The notes beneath the pieces were generated by a model, which saw only the letters and a program-made list of their open reading frames with translations, was not told the DNA's origin and ran no database searches. A stretch of 64,000 nt of DNA from an uncultured Parafilimonas sp. (lineage in GTDB: Bacteria > Bacteroidota > Bacteroidia > Chitinophagales > Chitinophagaceae). The stretch spans positions 1 to 64,000 of the forward strand of contig CAIRZB010000049.1 in NCBI GenBank assembly GCA_903882935.1, written 5' to 3'. This document shows, piece by piece, positions 8,901-17,489 of this stretch; the first letter of the stretch is position 1; every line of letters begins with the position of its first letter. A program made the translations under genes and the position numbers.

Positions 8901-10864
8901 GCGTGGCCAATGGCAACGTTTACCTGCGAGATTTTTATAACAAATTCAGGGTTGACGCAGCTTTGACAGCCGAACAGTTTAGGCTCGACAATGATTCGGT
9001 GGGGGTAGTAAACATCAGCGGCAAGTACAACAGCGAATCAGGCAAGGCCAGTTTTGGGGTAAAATCAAACAACGAAAACTACAATTTTGATATTAGCGGG
9101 TATTACAACACTAAGGATACGCTACATCAGCCATTGTACACCTCCAGCCATTTTAACATTATAAAAGCTAGCATACTCAACCAATTTTTGGGCGACCTAT
9201 TTGGCAATATAACCGGTTTGGCCAGCGGCGACCTTATAGTTAAGGGAGACCCAGCAAGCCCCCAGTTATTAGGGCACATGGTACTACGCAAGGCTGGCCT
9301 TACCGTAAAATTTACCCAGGTACGCTACACCGTTGACTCTGCCGAAATAAATTTTAAAGAAAACGGTATCGATTTTGGCCAGTTTAAAATTCACGACAAA
9401 AACAAAAACACCGGCACGGTAAAAGGCTTTTTGTACGAAAAGGGTTTTAAAAACATGCGGTTTGATTTTGATATGGCTACGCCCAAGATGCTTTTACTGG
9501 ATACCAAACAAAAAGACAACCCACAATTTTTTGGGCGCGCAGTCGGGCGCGCATCGCTAAGCCTCAAGGGGCCATTGGAAGACATGCGTATGCAAATAGC
9601 CGGGGAGGTAAATGACACCACCCAAATTTACATAAGCACATCAAACAACCGAGAAAATACGGACGTAGATTTTATTAAATTTAAACGCTATGGAAAAGCG
9701 CTGCAGGCCATACGGACAGACAATGCCCGCCTAAACATTGACTTAGACCTTACGGCCAATAACAAAGCCAAAATTGACGTGATATTGGACGAGCTTACTG
9801 GCGATGCCATTGAGGCCACTGGCAATGGACGGCTACAAATTAGCCTGCCTGCCACAGGAGATTTAAGCATTAAAGGCCGCTACAATATTGAGCATGGCAA
9901 TTATAACTTTAACTTTCAATCGCTGATTAAAAAACCCTTTGAGCTGATACCCGATGCCGGCAGCTATATTGAATGGACTGGCGACCCTTTTAATGCCAAC
10001 ATACACATAGCCGCACAGTACACCGCACAAAATGTACGACTGGGCGATTTGGTGAATGGCCAAGGCCAGTTAAGCGGTACTGTGCAAGCCTACCGGGGTG
10101 ATGTGTATGTGATTGCCACCCTTACCCAAAAACTAACCAAGCCCGAAATTCAATTCTCACTTGGTTTTCCACAGGGTAACTCTATAACAAACGACCCCAC
10201 CTTCCAAATATTTTTATCAAAGCTTGCCAGCCAAGGGTATGAGAATGAGATGCTTAAGCAAGTAACTTGGCTAATTGTTTTTGGGTCGTTTGCGCCGTTT
10301 GGCGAAAACTTAGGCGGTGGCTCTTCTAACGATTTGTTGGTGCGGTCGGCAGGCATCAACACGATCAGCGAAAAAATAAGCGACGGTGTAAACCGCATGG
10401 TAAACAGTGCTTTCTCAAAAATTGGGCTGCAATTTAATATCAGTGCCTCCACTTACAGCAGTTCATCATTGTTATATGGTGCCACCGGCAACAGGCTTGA
10501 CAGGCAGGCCATTGATTTTAAGTTTAACAAAAGCCTTATGAATGGTAAGTTGATTATCACCGTGGGCAGCGGTTTTGACTTTAACATCAGCAATGCTTCG
10601 GCCATACAGTCAAACAATTTCCAATGGCTGCCAGATATTTCGGCGCAAATATTGCTCTCCCGCAATACCATGAAGGGTACGCAGTTAAAAGCTATTATTT
10701 TTAATAAGAGCAGCTTGGACGTAAACAGCAGTAGCGGTGGTATCGGCCGCAGAACAAGGCAGGGCATCAGCATCTCGTATTCATTTGACATTTTGGGAGA
10801 AAAATCACCCATCGACAGAAGAGACACCACCATTATTTTTGGCAGGCCACGCCGCAAACCATAA
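5981..10864 (+). CDS. tamB: TamB-like translocation/assembly module protein
   Basis: A giant 1627-residue envelope protein. It has an N-terminal hydrophobic segment (residues about 5-65, two spans, rich in Leu/Trp) and a long body of repeated beta-strand-rich AsmA/TamB-type sequence. The C-terminal DUF490/TamB domain is shown by GNIHIAAQY-like strands, TLTQKLTKPEIQFSLGFPQG and GQLSGTVQAYRGD. TamB is an inner-membrane-anchored periplasmic bridge that works with TamA in outer-membrane protein assembly or lipid transport; Bacteroidota versions are this long. The start is uncertain: the frame is open from 5963 and has no ATG; TTG at 5981 or CTG at 5972 (giving x-K-K-L-L-K) are the candidates. No tamA lies in the window. 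Family is secure. Confidence 0.9.
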   Translation: MLKISGWAILGMVAALLLWWFFTTKNFIPLIILGICLLLYFFKLARRLFALLLAMLLLAILLIQTDFVQNIIIGKATAKLSQSVKTKVSIKHVSFDFFNKMNLEGVMVRDLQKDTLFYAGAVKVRITDWFFWKTYVDLKYIGLEDAVIKQYRKDSVWNHQFLIDYFSSSDTSTKKDTTKGIVLNVKKVDLKNVSYISNDEWKGTLMTIKVGSLAMDADTIDISRKLLLINNLDIDKPYFTIENFDGRRPEDTATITTAADTGMYFNKGGMIAKIKTLKMADGFFGNIKRGVNSTKGVFDGANIQASKMNGTINNLSFVKDTIRASINLSAKDRSGFELKKLQAAFKLTPAIMEFKQLDLQTGKSHLTDYYAMHFKDFNEDMGYYVDSVVMDARFRNAQVNTDDIAYFAPDLSSWKRTATISGKYYGTVANFSIKDLFLRTSSNTYVSGNLTMEGLPDVNKTSINITNANIQTNSTDISFLYRPILKITSPNLAALGNVRFTGTVGGKLTNYNVDGNISTSLGALYTKITLSFPRKGEPTYKGNLQTKQFNLGKFVNTPLLGNVGFSGDIDGYSFSLDTIKTFVNGSFSGLEFNGYNYTNLTFNGSLQKQKFNGDFKSDDPNFDITSHFEIDISGSEPVFNILGDVGIAKLKELNFTPKDNFQLTGLFDFNFRGHNIDEFLGSAKLLNASLMHDSTNLDLDSLTINAVQDSVNGKVLTVTSKQFDASVQGKQFSILDVPKIFQTFLNKYYPSYIEPPTQLSKKQQFSYSLNTRDFDNYARLIDTNLSGLNNTHIEGKVNSEDSSFVVNANVPYAKYAKYRLEDAQIKGIGNYSQLNLTGTVGKVYAGDSLFFPNTTLNITSANDHSSVHIITSANTTLTDAHLNAEVYTMPGGVRIDFDPSSFTLNDKTWNLEKAGQIIIKQDFASANNVKFVQGFQEISVESENQDSSNLVIKLKNVNMGDFTPLITQTPRMEGVANGNVYLRDFYNKFRVDAALTAEQFRLDNDSVGVVNISGKYNSESGKASFGVKSNNENYNFDISGYYNTKDTLHQPLYTSSHFNIIKASILNQFLGDLFGNITGLASGDLIVKGDPASPQLLGHMVLRKAGLTVKFTQVRYTVDSAEINFKENGIDFGQFKIHDKNKNTGTVKGFLYEKGFKNMRFDFDMATPKMLLLDTKQKDNPQFFGRAVGRASLSLKGPLEDMRMQIAGEVNDTTQIYISTSNNRENTDVDFIKFKRYGKALQAIRTDNARLNIDLDLTANNKAKIDVILDELTGDAIEATGNGRLQISLPATGDLSIKGRYNIEHGNYNFNFQSLIKKPFELIPDAGSYIEWTGDPFNANIHIAAQYTAQNVRLGDLVNGQGQLSGTVQAYRGDVYVIATLTQKLTKPEIQFSLGFPQGNSITNDPTFQIFLSKLASQGYENEMLKQVTWLIVFGSFAPFGENLGGGSSNDLLVRSAGINTISEKISDGVNRMVNSAFSKIGLQFNISASTYSSSSLLYGATGNRLDRQAIDFKFNKSLMNGKLIITVGSGFDFNISNASAIQSNNFQWLPDISAQILLSRNTMKGTQLKAIIFNKSSLDVNSSSGGIGRRTRQGISISYSFDILGEKSPIDRRDTTIIFGRPRRKP

Positions 10865-11082
10865 TTTTTTTGGCTAGGCAATACAACATTAACCCAGTTG
10901 GGTCAGCTATTGCATTTTAGCATCGGCCACATTTACATGCATTAAACTTTGCCATTTATTGGCAGTCGTACCAGTGTCCCCATATTGTGTTATTAACGGG
11001 TAGCAAGTACATGGCATAGAAAAGGTTCATTAAACAAGGCAAACAAAAAGTCGCCTAGCCCAAATGCTATCCTAATACAATC

Positions 11083-12999
11083 ATGGGCTTATTTAAACAA
11101 ACACCTATTATGACCAGGCTTCTGAAACCATTGGGCTTTTTAACAGCTATTTCGGCTTTGATTGTTTGCCTGCCGGCATTTGCATACCGGGATGGGGTGC
11201 GGAACAAACATTATGTTTTTCCTTATAAGCAAGCAGGACTTTCGGAGCGCGCGGCCGCCGCGCACCTCTTAAACCGGTTTACATTTGGTGCAACGCCGGG
11301 GGAGGTTGACGAGGTAGTGAGAATAGGGTTGGAAAAATGGTTTGAGCAGCAGTTAAACGCAAACCAGCCAGATGACAGCCTAAACGCATTATTGGCTAAA
11401 TACAACGCATTACAGTTAACCAATTCACAAGTGGTAAACGAATACCCGAGGCAGGGCACCGTGATAAAAATGGCCGTCAAAGAAGGGCTTATAAACAAAG
11501 ACTCGGTAAAGAACGACAAGAAAGAGTTCCGCAGCTGGATACTGGCTTACATGCTGCAAAAAGGCTACAAGCCGGAACAGGAATTGTTCAGGCAGTTTGT
11601 TTGCCAAAAAATATTACGCGCCGCCTACTCAAATAACCAATTGCAAGAGGTGCTAACAGATTTTTGGTTTAACCATTTCAATGTATCCATCACTAAAAAC
11701 GACTGTGCCGAATTTATACCTGCCTACGAACGGGATGTGATACGCCCAAACGTACTCGGAAGATTTGACAACTTGCTGCTGGCAACGGCAAAATCGCCCG
11801 CAATGCTGCTATACTTGGATAATTTTAGCAGCGCCAGGGTTGACACTACCAAACAAAAACTGCCCTTAAAGAAAAACAACCAAGGCCTAAACGAAAACTA
11901 TGCGCGCGAGGTGATGGAACTGCATACCCTGGGCGTTGACGGTGGCTACACACAGCAAGATGTTACCCAGGCAGCCCGTGTGCTAACCGGCTGGACGGTT
12001 TACCCCATGGATACCACCGGCTACGGCAGCGGCATGCGTAAACTGATTGACCGGCTTGGGGAGGACAATTTAGAAAAACGCGGCTTTGTACATGACGGTG
12101 ATTTTTTGTTTACCCCAAACCGTCACGACAAGGGGGAAAAAACGGTGCTGAACCGAAAATTTGCCGGCAATGGCGGCTACCAAGAAGGGGTTGATTTATT
12201 GGAGATGCTGGCAGCCCACCCCAGCACGGCCAAATTCATCACCAAAAAAATAGCTGTGCGCTTTGTAAGCGACAACCCACCGCAAAGCCTCTTAGACAAG
12301 ATGGCCAAAACCTTCCGCGACAAAAACGGCGATATAAAAGAAGTGCTTACCACCATGGTTAGCTCCCCAGAGTTTTGGGCCGCATCGGCCGTACGGGAAA
12401 AAACAAAATCGCCTTTTGAACTGGCCATTAGCACGGTACGTAGCCTGCACGCGAATATCACCCTGCCTTACCAACTATATACCTGGGTAACAAAAATGGG
12501 GCAGAAATTTTATTATTACCAAGCACCTACCGGTTTTCCTGACAAAGGGCAATATTGGATAAACACCGGCAGCCTGTTAAACCGCATGAATTTTGGGTTG
12601 GCCATCGCATCGCAACGCATACCGGGCATAAGCTTCAACCTAGCCGCCTTAAACAACAACCATGAACCCGAAAGTGCAGCGGCCGGTTTGGTAACTTATG
12701 GAAAGATTTTAATGCCCGAGCGCAACTTAAGCCAAACGGTTAAACTGCTTACGCCCATGTTAAACGAGCCCGAGCTATTTACCAAGGTTTCAGCGGCGGC
12801 TGACAATACCGCCATAGCAATTGCAACGCCAATGAATGAACAATTAGCTGACGGTGACCAAATGATGGCCGGCAAAACGAAGGAACCAATGAAAGGAACT
12901 AAGCTTTTAAACACCATGCAAATATTACCGGGTAATAATACCATGCTGGCACAAGTAGTGGGCATTTTGATAGGCTCACCGGAGTTTCAACGCAGGTAA
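11083..12999 (+). CDS. DUF1800 family exported protein
   Basis: A 638-residue protein of the DUF1800 family. A signal peptide follows the start (PLGFLTAISALIVCLPAFAY, cleavage after AFA). Family marks are AAHLLNRFTFGATPGEVDEV near residue 55, FWFNHFNVS, NENYAREVMELHTLGVDGGYTQQDV and ARVLTGWT. These proteins are almost always encoded next to a DUF1501 protein, as here (31 nt downstream, same strand), and are thought to be exported, but no biochemical role is established to my knowledge. ATG at 11083 or at 11110 could be the start; both keep the signal peptide. Cotranscribed with the next gene by spacing. Confidence 0.9.
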   Translation: MGLFKQTPIMTRLLKPLGFLTAISALIVCLPAFAYRDGVRNKHYVFPYKQAGLSERAAAAHLLNRFTFGATPGEVDEVVRIGLEKWFEQQLNANQPDDSLNALLAKYNALQLTNSQVVNEYPRQGTVIKMAVKEGLINKDSVKNDKKEFRSWILAYMLQKGYKPEQELFRQFVCQKILRAAYSNNQLQEVLTDFWFNHFNVSITKNDCAEFIPAYERDVIRPNVLGRFDNLLLATAKSPAMLLYLDNFSSARVDTTKQKLPLKKNNQGLNENYAREVMELHTLGVDGGYTQQDVTQAARVLTGWTVYPMDTTGYGSGMRKLIDRLGEDNLEKRGFVHDGDFLFTPNRHDKGEKTVLNRKFAGNGGYQEGVDLLEMLAAHPSTAKFITKKIAVRFVSDNPPQSLLDKMAKTFRDKNGDIKEVLTTMVSSPEFWAASAVREKTKSPFELAISTVRSLHANITLPYQLYTWVTKMGQKFYYYQAPTGFPDKGQYWINTGSLLNRMNFGLAIASQRIPGISFNLAALNNNHEPESAAAGLVTYGKILMPERNLSQTVKLLTPMLNEPELFTKVSAAADNTAIAIATPMNEQLADGDQMMAGKTKEPMKGTKLLNTMQILPGNNTMLAQVVGILIGSPEFQRR

Positions 13000-13030
13000 A
13001 ACAATAACTAAAACATTTAAAAATATTGTC

Positions 13031-14308
13031 ATGCTTTCAAGAAGAGGCTTTTTAAAAGGGGGCGGTTTGGCATTGTTCGGCATAGGTATGGCGGGCGGCA
13101 TACCCGGCTTTATAACCCAGGCAGCGGCGGAAAACAAATTGTACATACCCTACAAACGCAAAAAAATATTGGTGTGTATTTTTCAACGCGGTGCCATGGA
13201 CGGCCTGATGGCCGTAACCCCGTTTACCGACCAGTTTTTAAAGGATGCAAGACCCACGCTTTTCATGTCTGCCGCAAAAAGCAGCACCGGCTCACCTTTG
13301 ATTGATTTGGACGGCCGTTTTGGCCTACACCCCTCCATGGCGGTTTTTAGCCAACTATTTAAGGATAAACAATTGGCCGTTGTGCATGGCATTGGCTCAC
13401 CTAATAACTCGCGCTCCCATTTTGATGCGCAGGATTATATGGAATCAGGCACGCCATTTAACAAGGGTACCGCCAGCGGCTGGTTAAACCGAGCGGTAGG
13501 CCTGCTGGGCCACGATGCCCATGCAGCCACACCTTTCCAAGCAGTTAGCCTTACATCGGCCATGCCGCGCAGCTTTTACGGCGATAATCCGGCACTGGCC
13601 ATCAGCAACCTGCAAGACTTTGCCATACAAATGCGCGGTAACCCCATGGGTGCCAATATGGCCGCCAAAAGCTTTGAATACCTGTACAGCCAAGCTTCTA
13701 CCAGCCTGCTGAAACAAACAGGCAAGGAAAGTTTTGACGCGGTAAAACTGTTGCAAAAAACCGGTACTGCCAATTACAAACCTGCCAACAACGCCAATTA
13801 CCCTAACACCGCATTGGGTACGGCACTGAAACAAATAGCCCAATTGATAAAAATGGACGTTGGTTTGGAAGTAGCATTTACCGAATCAACAGGATGGGAT
13901 ACCCATTTTAACCAAGGCACCGAAAACGGCGTGTTCGCCCGAACCGCAAACGACCTAAGCGGCAGCATTGCAGCCCTGTGGGCAGATTTGGGGCAATACC
14001 AAGACGATGTAACTATTATGACCATGACAGAGTTTGGGCGCACCGTGCACCAAAACGGTACAGGCGGCACTGACCATGGCCGGGCATCCTGTAATTTTAT
14101 TTTGGGCAACGATGTAAACGGCGGCCTAATACATGGCAGCTTGCAGCCGCTGGCCGCAGAAAACTTAGAAGACGGCAGGGATTTGCCAGTTACAACCGAT
14201 TTTAGAAGTGTATTCAGCGAAGTGGCCGACAAACATTTATCACTAAACAACGACCGGGTATTATTCCCCGATTGGGCGGGCAATAAAATTGGGGTGATGC
14301 GCAGCTAA
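13031..14308 (+). CDS. DUF1501 family protein with Tat-type signal
   Basis: A 425-residue DUF1501 protein. The N-terminus LSRRGFLKGGGLALFGIG is a twin-arginine signal (S-R-R-x-F-L-K), which predicts export in folded form, often with a cofactor or metal. The body has FQRGAMDGLMAVTPF, RSHFDAQDYMESGTP, GWDTHFNQG and TMTEFGRTVHQNGTGGTDHG; the last carries the His/Asp/Glu residues expected of the sulfatase/alkaline-phosphatase-like fold to which DUF1501 belongs. It directly follows the DUF1800 gene and forms a two-gene unit. Substrate unknown. Confidence 0.9.
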   Translation: MLSRRGFLKGGGLALFGIGMAGGIPGFITQAAAENKLYIPYKRKKILVCIFQRGAMDGLMAVTPFTDQFLKDARPTLFMSAAKSSTGSPLIDLDGRFGLHPSMAVFSQLFKDKQLAVVHGIGSPNNSRSHFDAQDYMESGTPFNKGTASGWLNRAVGLLGHDAHAATPFQAVSLTSAMPRSFYGDNPALAISNLQDFAIQMRGNPMGANMAAKSFEYLYSQASTSLLKQTGKESFDAVKLLQKTGTANYKPANNANYPNTALGTALKQIAQLIKMDVGLEVAFTESTGWDTHFNQGTENGVFARTANDLSGSIAALWADLGQYQDDVTIMTMTEFGRTVHQNGTGGTDHGRASCNFILGNDVNGGLIHGSLQPLAAENLEDGRDLPVTTDFRSVFSEVADKHLSLNNDRVLFPDWAGNKIGVMRS

Positions 14309-14324
14309 GGCAATGGACCCAATA

Positions 14325-15023
14325 CTAGCGCAGCGTTGATAACCCCCCATCCACGCCAAACACTTGGCCGGTTACCCAAGTGGCCTTGTCTGACACTAAA
14401 AATGCCGCCATGGAGGCAATGTCATCGGCCTGCCCTACACGGTTAAGCGGGTGCCGTTTGGCCGAGGCCTCTACCCTTTCAGGAGTGTTTAAAAGGTTTT
14501 TCGCCAAAGGGGTGTCCGTTAACGAGGGCGCCACCACATTTACCCTTATTTGCGCGGGTGCCAGCTCAGCGGCAAGGGAACGCCCAAGCCCTTCCACCGC
14601 AGCTTTGGAGGCAGCAACCGAGGCATGGAAAGCCATACCCGCTTTAGCAGCCACCGTACTAAACATAACCACGCTGCTGCCATTGGTTTTTTTTAACCGC
14701 GGCAGGCAAAACTGAATAACCTTTACCGCGCCAAGCACATTTACCTTATAATCGTTTAAAAAATCGTCCTCCGTAAGCCTGTTGACGGGCTTTAGGTTGA
14801 TGGTGCCAGGGCAGTACACAAGGCCGTGCAGCTCGTCGGGGAGGTTTTGCAATTCTGCCGGAACCCCGTTGGTAATGTCGGCGGTAAAATGGGTGGTGTT
14901 CAACCGGCTAAGCTCCGGGCTTTCAGTTCTGGAAACAGTAAACAGGTTGTAACTGCCCGCTAATAATTCAGCAATGCGCAAACCTATGCCTTTGCTGGCG
15001 CCTATGATTAATACATTCTTCAT
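14325..15023 (-). CDS. SDR family protein lacking the catalytic tyrosine
   Basis: A 232-residue short-chain dehydrogenase/reductase-type protein with a Rossmann nucleotide-binding start, VLIIGASKGIGLRIAELL. The usual active site Y-x-x-x-K reads V-A-A-S-K here (within FHASVAASKAAVEG), so the catalytic tyrosine is valine, while the lysine and the upstream serine (MFSTVAA) remain. VNVVAPSLTDTPLA and GQVFGVDGG close the domain. The start is set at ATG 15023, just before the Rossmann strand; a longer frame to 15083 adds 20 unlikely residues. It is convergent with the DUF1501 gene. An oxidoreductase of an atypical subfamily, or a non-catalytic binding protein. Confidence 0.8.
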   Translation of the reverse strand: MKNVLIIGASKGIGLRIAELLAGSYNLFTVSRTESPELSRLNTTHFTADITNGVPAELQNLPDELHGLVYCPGTINLKPVNRLTEDDFLNDYKVNVLGAVKVIQFCLPRLKKTNGSSVVMFSTVAAKAGMAFHASVAASKAAVEGLGRSLAAELAPAQIRVNVVAPSLTDTPLAKNLLNTPERVEASAKRHPLNRVGQADDIASMAAFLVSDKATWVTGQVFGVDGGLSTLR

Positions 15024-15137
15024 GGTAATACTTATTTGTGTCAGGGTATGCGTACGCATGTTGGGGAACCCCGACCAAAACAACGTTTAAACAGGCAATT
15101 GGTTTAACAGTTGCACAAAAAGCTGCAACCGCATGGG

Positions 15138-15848
15138 CTATCTGCGCAATTTGATAATGGTAACCACAACCACCGAAACAAGCACAATTAATAAAGAAAG
15201 TGTGGTTCGTTTTAGCCTGGCATCAAAGTTTCTACTGCTTTGCAAATGGTACATACCCCAGGCTAGCACGGCCGACACAACTGTACCGCTGATACCTACC
15301 ACGGCTTTATTGTTTACAATGTATAAGCATGCCATTAAAGTAAAAAAGGCAACCGTTACAAGCAGGCTATACCGTTGCACGAGCGGTACGCGCTGCCCAA
15401 TGGGTGCAATTTTTTTTAGCAGCAATTCTATATCTGCTTTGTTTTCCACAGTGGGCGGTATGTAAATAATATCGCCGGGTTTTGTGCCCTTTACCGTTAA
15501 AGTGCCGTCTGTGGACTTTGTTATGCCCGTTACCTCGCTAAAAAAGATGGTAATAGCAGGCGTATTTTGCTGTAGCCGGGTGATGCTGTTGTTCTCAATA
15601 GCGATGGTATAGGATGTATACAGTACCAACTGATATTTTAAAGCGCGCCAAATGGCCAATGACCCCAGTATTGCAACAACTAAACCGGTAAAAAACCAGT
15701 CATTGGCATTGCGGCCATACCTGCCCGCACCATTTTGGTCAACCACAACAACCAGCACCATCGCCAATACCAATATAACGGTGAAACGCAGTACAATCTT
15801 TTTTTTAACTGCTGCAAAACCTTCTGGGCGTAACTTAAACTTTGGCAT
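15138..15848 (-). CDS. Hypothetical membrane protein
   Basis: A 236-residue protein with two pairs of transmembrane helices: one near residues 20-65 (FTVILVLAMVLVVVV; WFFTGLVVAILGSLAIW), the other at the C-terminus (LLVTVAFFTLMACLYIV; TVVSAVLAWGMYHL; TLSLLIVLVSVVVVTII). Between them lies a soluble part of about 75 residues with strand-rich YTIAIENNSITRLQQN and TIFFSEVTGITKSTDG, resembling a bacterial PH-like (YcxB/DUF304) fold, but this is only an impression. The start is ATG at 15848. Isolated gene; function unknown. Confidence 0.65.
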   Translation of the reverse strand: MPKFKLRPEGFAAVKKKIVLRFTVILVLAMVLVVVVDQNGAGRYGRNANDWFFTGLVVAILGSLAIWRALKYQLVLYTSYTIAIENNSITRLQQNTPAITIFFSEVTGITKSTDGTLTVKGTKPGDIIYIPPTVENKADIELLLKKIAPIGQRVPLVQRYSLLVTVAFFTLMACLYIVNNKAVVGISGTVVSAVLAWGMYHLQSSRNFDARLKRTTLSLLIVLVSVVVVTIIKLRR

Positions 15849-16088
15849 ACTTGTGAGATGGCTGCTAAAATACGGATTTAGTGTTTGCAAGTTGGGCAAA
15901 AGAACGTGTTAAAGCCAAACACAATTAGATGTATGGGCGGTTCTTTTGGGATTAGATAACCAGGCAGTACGATTGCACCAATACAAAACACCTGCATTAA
16001 CTGTTCTGCAGAATACATGTATCAGGAGACTCCACACCGTAACTTACATCTCGCATTCGGTCGACATTGAACTGGTTTACAATAATTT

Positions 16089-16910
16089 CTACATCATTGA
16101 TGCCATTTTCGCCAATTGCACCAGCGCGGTGGTATCGCGGGCGCCAAGGCGTTCTATCATATTGCTGCGGTGGTTGCCTACGGTATTGGCGCTAATGTGC
16201 AGCTGGGCAGCAATCTCCTTGGTTTCAAACCCGTCGGCTATCAGCAACAAAATTTCTTTTTCGCGGGGCGAGAGTAGGTCGGTGTGCAGTTGCTGTTTTT
16301 GTTCTGAGTGCCAGCTCTGCACCAATTCGCGGTTTGCGCCGTACTCCATCCGCACCCAGTAGTAGGTAAAATCTTTTTTTATTAAGTGGGCTACATTTTG
16401 GGCATAATTATACGTAAAGCTAAACTGCCGCTGGGCATTGTATTGTATAGGCACGCCTTTTGAAAAAAGGCGGATGGGCCGCCCGTCAAGCCGCCGGTAA
16501 GCAATGCCGCAATGGTATATCCGCAAATGTTGCCGGTGTTCAAACGGTATTTTGTCAATCGCTCCCGCAAACCACTGTACCGACTCGGCGGGAAAACCGG
16601 CATATTCCTTCTCTAATAACCCCAGCAACTGCCGCATACGCTCTGTTTGCGGCACAGGTGGCAAATCGCCCCAAAACTCCTTGTGGCCCACTTCCAAATC
16701 GGGGCAGTAGGTATTGTGGTTAAATATCCCAATCACCGCATCGGTGCCTTTTACCCCTTCCAGCAACAGGGCCGCTTCTCGCAAAAAACCCTTCATGTCG
16801 CCAATTTCACCGTTGTCAAAAAAACGGCCTGAAAGCTGCTGCACCCGGTTGTAAATAACGTCGGCATCACGCAGGCGGGACAGGCTGTTGTTTACTAAAG
16901 GCTGGATCAT
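16089..16910 (-). CDS. LuxR-family transcriptional regulator
   Basis: A 273-residue regulator. The C-terminus is a LuxR/GerE helix-turn-helix: LSPREKEILLLIADGFETKE, IAAQLHISANTVGNHRSNMI, then ERLGARDTTALVQLAK. The roughly 200-residue N-terminal part has no receiver aspartate pattern and no PAS signature that I can name; it contains GVKGTDAVIGIFNHNTYCPD and HCGIAYRRLDGRPIRLFSKG, so it is probably a sensory domain of PAS/GAF-like kind. The start is ATG at 16910, before IQPLVNNSLSRL. It is read away from the sigma-like gene at 17036, sharing about 125 nt of divergent control region, which hints at a link between the two. Confidence 0.82.
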   Translation of the reverse strand: MIQPLVNNSLSRLRDADVIYNRVQQLSGRFFDNGEIGDMKGFLREAALLLEGVKGTDAVIGIFNHNTYCPDLEVGHKEFWGDLPPVPQTERMRQLLGLLEKEYAGFPAESVQWFAGAIDKIPFEHRQHLRIYHCGIAYRRLDGRPIRLFSKGVPIQYNAQRQFSFTYNYAQNVAHLIKKDFTYYWVRMEYGANRELVQSWHSEQKQQLHTDLLSPREKEILLLIADGFETKEIAAQLHISANTVGNHRSNMIERLGARDTTALVQLAKMASMM

Positions 16911-17035
16911 AACTTGTTTGTATGCTAATAAAATAGCGAGTTTCACTATTGCCAAGGGTGTTGCACGATGTTACTTTCGCATGGTGATAGTTACGTGGCC
17001 GCATGCCGTAACCAACACTACAAATACCCACAGCC

Positions 17036-17398
17036 ATGCAAAAAAAACAATACACACCGCAGCAATTAGCCAACCTGCTTGCCAGTGGCAACCCGGCAGA
17101 CATATTGGTGCTGTACGATATGTACTCCGCCCCTTTATACAATATACTGCTTACCATGCTGCACAACGCAGATGACGCACAGCAAATCCTTTGCCATGCA
17201 TTTGCCGCTATACGCACCGACAGGCATACCTATAACCCTGCCGTTAGCGCACCCTTTACTTGGATGCTGCGTAAGGCGGTGGCAACCGCCATGGCATATT
17301 CAAGCGATAAAGTTACAGCAACGGCAAGGTTGAAAAAAGCATTTATTGGCACCCCCGTAAAAAAAATAAACAGACCTGAGCCAGCATTTTCATTTTAA
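17036..17398 (+). CDS. Sigma-70 region-2-only protein (ECF-like, no region 4)
   Basis: A 120-residue protein resembling region 2 of ECF sigma factors: ADILVLYDMYSAPLYNILLT matches the conserved 'LYdxYsxxLyxxxx' helix, DDAQQILCHAFAAIRTDRHT matches 'AEDlxQexFxxi', and APFTWMLRKAVATAMAY matches 'fxtWLxxIArN'. The chain then ends with a basic tail (TARLKKAFIG) and has no region-4 DNA-binding domain. It could bind core polymerase or an anti-sigma factor without contacting a -35 element. The stop is followed by a strong bidirectional terminator, so the short length is not a result of window truncation. Divergent from a LuxR regulator. Resemblance is good; activity is unknown. Confidence 0.65.
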   Translation: MQKKQYTPQQLANLLASGNPADILVLYDMYSAPLYNILLTMLHNADDAQQILCHAFAAIRTDRHTYNPAVSAPFTWMLRKAVATAMAYSSDKVTATARLKKAFIGTPVKKINRPEPAFSF

Positions 17399-17456
17399 GG
17401 CGGCAGGTACTAAACAATTAGCTGCATTTACAAAAGCATGGCTGGCATACCGCAAA

Positions 17457-17485
17457 AAAATTGGGTACCAAAGGCACCCAATTTT
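17457..17485 (-). terminator. Bidirectional terminator
   Basis: AAAATTGGGT and ACCCAATTTT form a perfect 10-bp stem around a 9-nt loop. On the minus strand the stem runs into seven T residues, which suits the DUF779 gene ending at 17490; on the plus strand TTTTAAAA follows, which may also stop the sigma-like gene. Confidence 0.8.
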
Positions 17486-17489
17486 AAAA

